A DNA stretch of 64,000 nucleotides from Phycisphaerae bacterium (lineage in GTDB: Bacteria > Planctomycetota > Phycisphaerae > UBA1845 > PWPN01): positions 30,277-94,276 of the forward strand of contig JAUCQB010000110.1 in NCBI GenBank assembly GCA_030372985.1, written 5' to 3'. Below the pieces are notes generated by a model. The model saw nothing but the letters and a program-made list of their open reading frames with translations. It ran no database searches and had not been told where the DNA came from. The position numbers and the translations under genes were made by a program. Shown here piece by piece: positions 61,732 through 64,000 of this stretch (its first letter is position 1; each line of letters opens with the position of its first letter).

Positions 61732-63051
61732 ATGAGAGCCATGAAGGGTATGGGTTTGATGGCGTACGTTTCAGTTGTCTCGCTGACCCTGTGTGTTGTC
61801 TACGCGCAGGCCGGCGACGGATGCGCAACGAAGGCGAAGGCGGCGGCTTGCACCGGTTCGAAGGACATTGTCGATACCGCGGTGTCGGCCGGGTCCTTCA
61901 ACACGCTTGCCGCGGCCCTCAAAGCGGCGGGCCTGGTGGACACGTTGAAGGGCGAAGGTCCGTTCACCGTATTTGCCCCCACGGACGAGGCGTTTGCGAA
62001 ACTGCCCAAGGGCACAGTGGAAGGTCTTCTCAAAGACCCTCCGAAGCTACGACAGGTACTCAAATACCATGTGGTTGCCGGAAACGTTATGGCCAAAGAC
62101 GTAGTGAAGCTGACGTCGGCCAAGACGCTGCTGGGACAGTCGGTTTCGATTAACGCGTCCGACGGCGTCAAGGTCAATAATGCAACCGTGGTGAAGGCGG
62201 ATATCCCGTGCAGTAACGGGGTCATCCACGTGCTTGACGCCGTCATCCTTCCCAAGGACGACGTCATCGACATCGCGGGCAAGGCGGGCTCGTTCAAGAC
62301 ACTCACGGCAGCCATCAATGCAGCCGGTTTGAACGACACACTGCGGGGGGAAGGACCGTTCACCGTGTTCGCCCCCACGGACGAGGCATTTGCCAAGCTC
62401 CCCAAGGGCACCGTGGAAGGGCTCTTGAAAGACCTTCCTAAGCTCAGGACCGTCCTGAAGTATCATGTGGTTCCGGGCAAACTGATGGCCGCCGATGTGG
62501 TCAAGCTCACGTCCGCCAAGACGGTGCTCGGTCAGTCGGTTACGCTGGTAACGGCCAGCGCCACCACGATCGATAATGCTACGATCGTAAAGACCGACAT
62601 CGTTGGCGCGAATGGCGTCATCCACGTCATTGACGCCGTGATCCTGCCTAAGGACGACGTCGTCGATGTTGCCCGGAAGGCCGGCTCGTTCAAAACGCTG
62701 CTGACGGCCATCGAGGCGACCGGTCTGACCGACACGCTCCGCGGAGAAGGTCCGTTCACCGTCTTCGCCCCGACGGACGAGGCGTTTGCAAAGCTGCCCG
62801 CCGGCACCGTCGAGGGTTTGCTCAAGGATGTGCCCAAACTCAAGCAGATCCTACTGTACCACGTCGTCCCCGGCAAGAATATGGCCGCTGAGGTGGTCAG
62901 GATGAGCAAGTCCAAGACCGCCCAAGGGCAGAGTGTTCGCATCAGCACGTCGGACGGCGTGAAGGTGGACGGAGCCAACGTGGTCAAGACCGACGTGCCC
63001 GCGGCCAACGGCGTGATCCACGTCATCGACGCGGTCATCCTTCCGAAATAA
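61732..63051 (+). CDS. secreted protein with three fasciclin (FAS1) domains
   Basis: 439 residues: a signal peptide (1-27, ending YAQAG), then three tandem FAS1 repeats (about 44-177, 178-312, 313-439). Each carries [15 protein letters not shown] (H1 box), a YHVV stretch and [15 protein letters not shown] (H2 box). FAS1 domains mediate adhesion or bind proteins and matrix. The repeats are very alike even in DNA (GGxGAAGGxCCGTTCACCGT near 61950, 62347 and 62746), so they arose by recent tandem duplication. GGAG precedes ATG 61732. It is 67 bases downstream of folE on the same strand and may be co-transcribed. Confidence 0.92.
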   Translation: MRAMKGMGLMAYVSVVSLTLCVVYAQAGDGCATKAKAAACTGSKDIVDTAVSAGSFNTLAAALKAAGLVDTLKGEGPFTVFAPTDEAFAKLPKGTVEGLLKDPPKLRQVLKYHVVAGNVMAKDVVKLTSAKTLLGQSVSINASDGVKVNNATVVKADIPCSNGVIHVLDAVILPKDDVIDIAGKAGSFKTLTAAINAAGLNDTLRGEGPFTVFAPTDEAFAKLPKGTVEGLLKDLPKLRTVLKYHVVPGKLMAADVVKLTSAKTVLGQSVTLVTASATTIDNATIVKTDIVGANGVIHVIDAVILPKDDVVDVARKAGSFKTLLTAIEATGLTDTLRGEGPFTVFAPTDEAFAKLPAGTVEGLLKDVPKLKQILLYHVVPGKNMAAEVVRMSKSKTAQGQSVRISTSDGVKVDGANVVKTDVPAANGVIHVIDAVILPK

Positions 63052-63205
63052 CTGCTCGGGGCGGCGGGGCCGATGGTCTCGTCGCCGGGAGCGACTTGCG
63101 GGTGACTCATGGGGAGTCATACTAATGGCTGTGTCGGCGGCACCGGTACATTGGCGGCCGCCGACGCAGCTTCACAGTAGAGCGGGGCAACAGGAGACCT
63201 GACCC

Positions 63206-63386
63206 ATGAAATTGCAGTACGGTTTATCTGAACGCAATGGTGTTTCTGACAGTGTCCGGCGGCGCCCAGGTTGCCTCGGCCCATCTGCCGATCTTCGACG
63301 ACGGCACGGCCGTGGGCGCTGAGCACGCCCTGGTCATCTCGGATATTCGACGCGTAAACGTGGGAGGTCTATCGAATTCGCTATAA
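63206..63386 (+). pseudogene. 5' remnant of a secreted protein gene
   Basis: Frame 1 (from 63206) gives MKLQYGLSE and then runs off. Frame 2, ATG 63237, gives VFLTVSGGAQVASAHLPIF and DDGTAVGAEHALVISDI, a signal-peptide end plus the start of a mature protein of the 'AHLPIFDDGTAxxAEHA' type seen in Phycisphaerae secreted proteins. It stops at 63386 after only 50 codons. It looks like a truncated gene with a frameshift near the start. AGGAG precedes the 63206 ATG. Confidence 0.5.
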
Positions 63387-63387
63387 T
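63382..63387 (+). promoter_or_regulatory. possible -10 of the lipoprotein gene
   Basis: TATAAT lies 46 bases before the ATG at 63433. No clear -35 is seen upstream. Confidence 0.3.
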
Positions 63388-63432
63388 CGGCTGACGCCCA
63401 CGACTCGATTGTGTCGAGACAGGAGCTTTCAA

Positions 63433-64000
63433 ATGTTGACGTCGGTTCGTCAGGTATTGACACGTACCGTAGTGGTCGCCAGCTGCCTTCTTTTTGTTGG
63501 TTGTTCGAATCCGATTGGGTGCTCCAATCCGCTGCCCTGGCCCGAAAGCCCGCTGTATGAAACGCCCACCAACGATCTGGATTGGGTCGCGCCCGCGAGT
63601 AAGGAAGAGGCCATGGCGGCCATGGCGGGACACTACGCCCACTACGACATCGTCGCCTACGAGGGCGAGACGGCCAATGGCCCGCTATCTGCGTTTATTG
63701 TCTCGTATGGCTACACGGATCTGGTCGTCGAAGATGAGGAGCTTGTCGCTTACGACCGCTTCTGCCATGCCGGGTATATCGCCAATCAGCCCTTCGACAC
63801 GATCTTCTCGGATGCGGCCACACAGGCCATCCAGCCCCCTGGCGCAATCGTCGACGTTTACGAGGAGAATGGGGTGTGGAAACTCTACCGTCCCGCAACG
63901 CCGACGCTTAACGGTATTGACGGTGACCCGAACGTGCCGCTTTCAACGGACCGCAACGATCCCCTGATCAGCGACGACGACAACGACGGAAAGCCGGGCG
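63433..64000 (+). CDS. lipoprotein, function unknown (runs off the window)
   Basis: At least 189 codons with no stop before the window ends. From ATG 63433, with AGGAG seven bases upstream: signal and lipobox (CLLFVGC), then NPLPWPESPLYETPTNDLDW, a mixed alpha/beta stretch, and near the window edge an acidic run (SDDDNDGKPG) that resembles a calcium-binding thrombospondin-3-like repeat. No family is recognised. The frame is the one that the ribosome site and lipobox support; the other frames on this stretch have neither. Confidence 0.75.
   Translation, partial: MLTSVRQVLTRTVVVASCLLFVGCSNPIGCSNPLPWPESPLYETPTNDLDWVAPASKEEAMAAMAGHYAHYDIVAYEGETANGPLSAFIVSYGYTDLVVEDEELVAYDRFCHAGYIANQPFDTIFSDAATQAIQPPGAIVDVYEENGVWKLYRPATPTLNGIDGDPNVPLSTDRNDPLISDDDNDGKPG

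Overview
The window is GC-rich bacterial chromosome, almost certainly from a planctomycete and most like class Phycisphaerae. The signs are: a secreted hydrolase ending in two 'DxDxDGDVDxxDF' EF-hand (dockerin-like) repeats; a double DUF1080 protein; MJ0042-type and 'CxKCGYxLTGN' zinc-ribbon proteins; many small lipoproteins and TPR proteins; and an LPS heptose epimerase (HldD), which points to a diderm envelope. Housekeeping genes are scattered singly or in two- to four-gene operons. They include HU, accD, aqpZ, hldD, ligA, xseB with a NifS-like desulfurase, rpmB (bL28) and folE.

Layout. 0-13 kb: HU, HPt protein and accD, TAT-exported sugar isomerase, a DUF4139 protein, TPR protein, sugar-phosphate transferase, Ogt, AqpZ and a pair of PilZ-like proteins. 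13-26 kb: a Mu Gp27-like DNA-binding protein, a membrane-protein gene split by one in-frame stop, ferredoxin-fused aldo/keto reductase, LarA-like racemase, a probable c-di-AMP synthase (DACNV plus DisA_N), hldD, cupin, ligA and a toxin-antitoxin pair with a 37-bp operator palindrome. 26-48 kb: NlpC/P60 and YiiX-like lipoproteins, phosphoesterase, NifS/XseB, DUF1080, bL28, S41 protease, histidine kinase, a mutM remnant, URO-D-like enzyme, a DUF72 remnant, MazG/FxsA and a GT39/GT2 pair. 48.9-64 kb: accessory DNA opening with a tRNA-Met 3'-half fragment and a strong terminator.

The accessory part holds two linked modules. The first is a four-gene, fully overlapping operon: a cobalamin-binding protein carrying the CarH-type W-x9-EH cap motif but no DNA-binding domain, followed by a MacB/DevC-like ABC exporter (permease, ATPase, membrane-fusion protein). 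The second is a LitR/CarH-like regulon: a MerR-type regulator whose B12 domain has lost the ligand histidine, an SDR/DUF2867 protein, an iron-sulfur photolyase-like protein, a divergent GTP cyclohydrolase I and a triple fasciclin protein. Four TGAACGAYTT sites lie around the regulator/folE divergent promoters. I infer a light/B12-responsive locus in which sensing and DNA binding may sit on separate proteins.

The most unusual structural signal is a set of short, degenerate, seven-base-period arrays in at least eleven intergenic places, most starting within 50 bases of a stop codon. Three of them share the same order of heptamers followed by a GCGTTGC/GCAACGC hairpin, so they form a dispersed repeat family. 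The window also holds several decaying genes: internally deleted mutM, DUF72 C-terminus, DUF4174 N-terminus, a frameshifted oxidoreductase and a gene with one premature stop.
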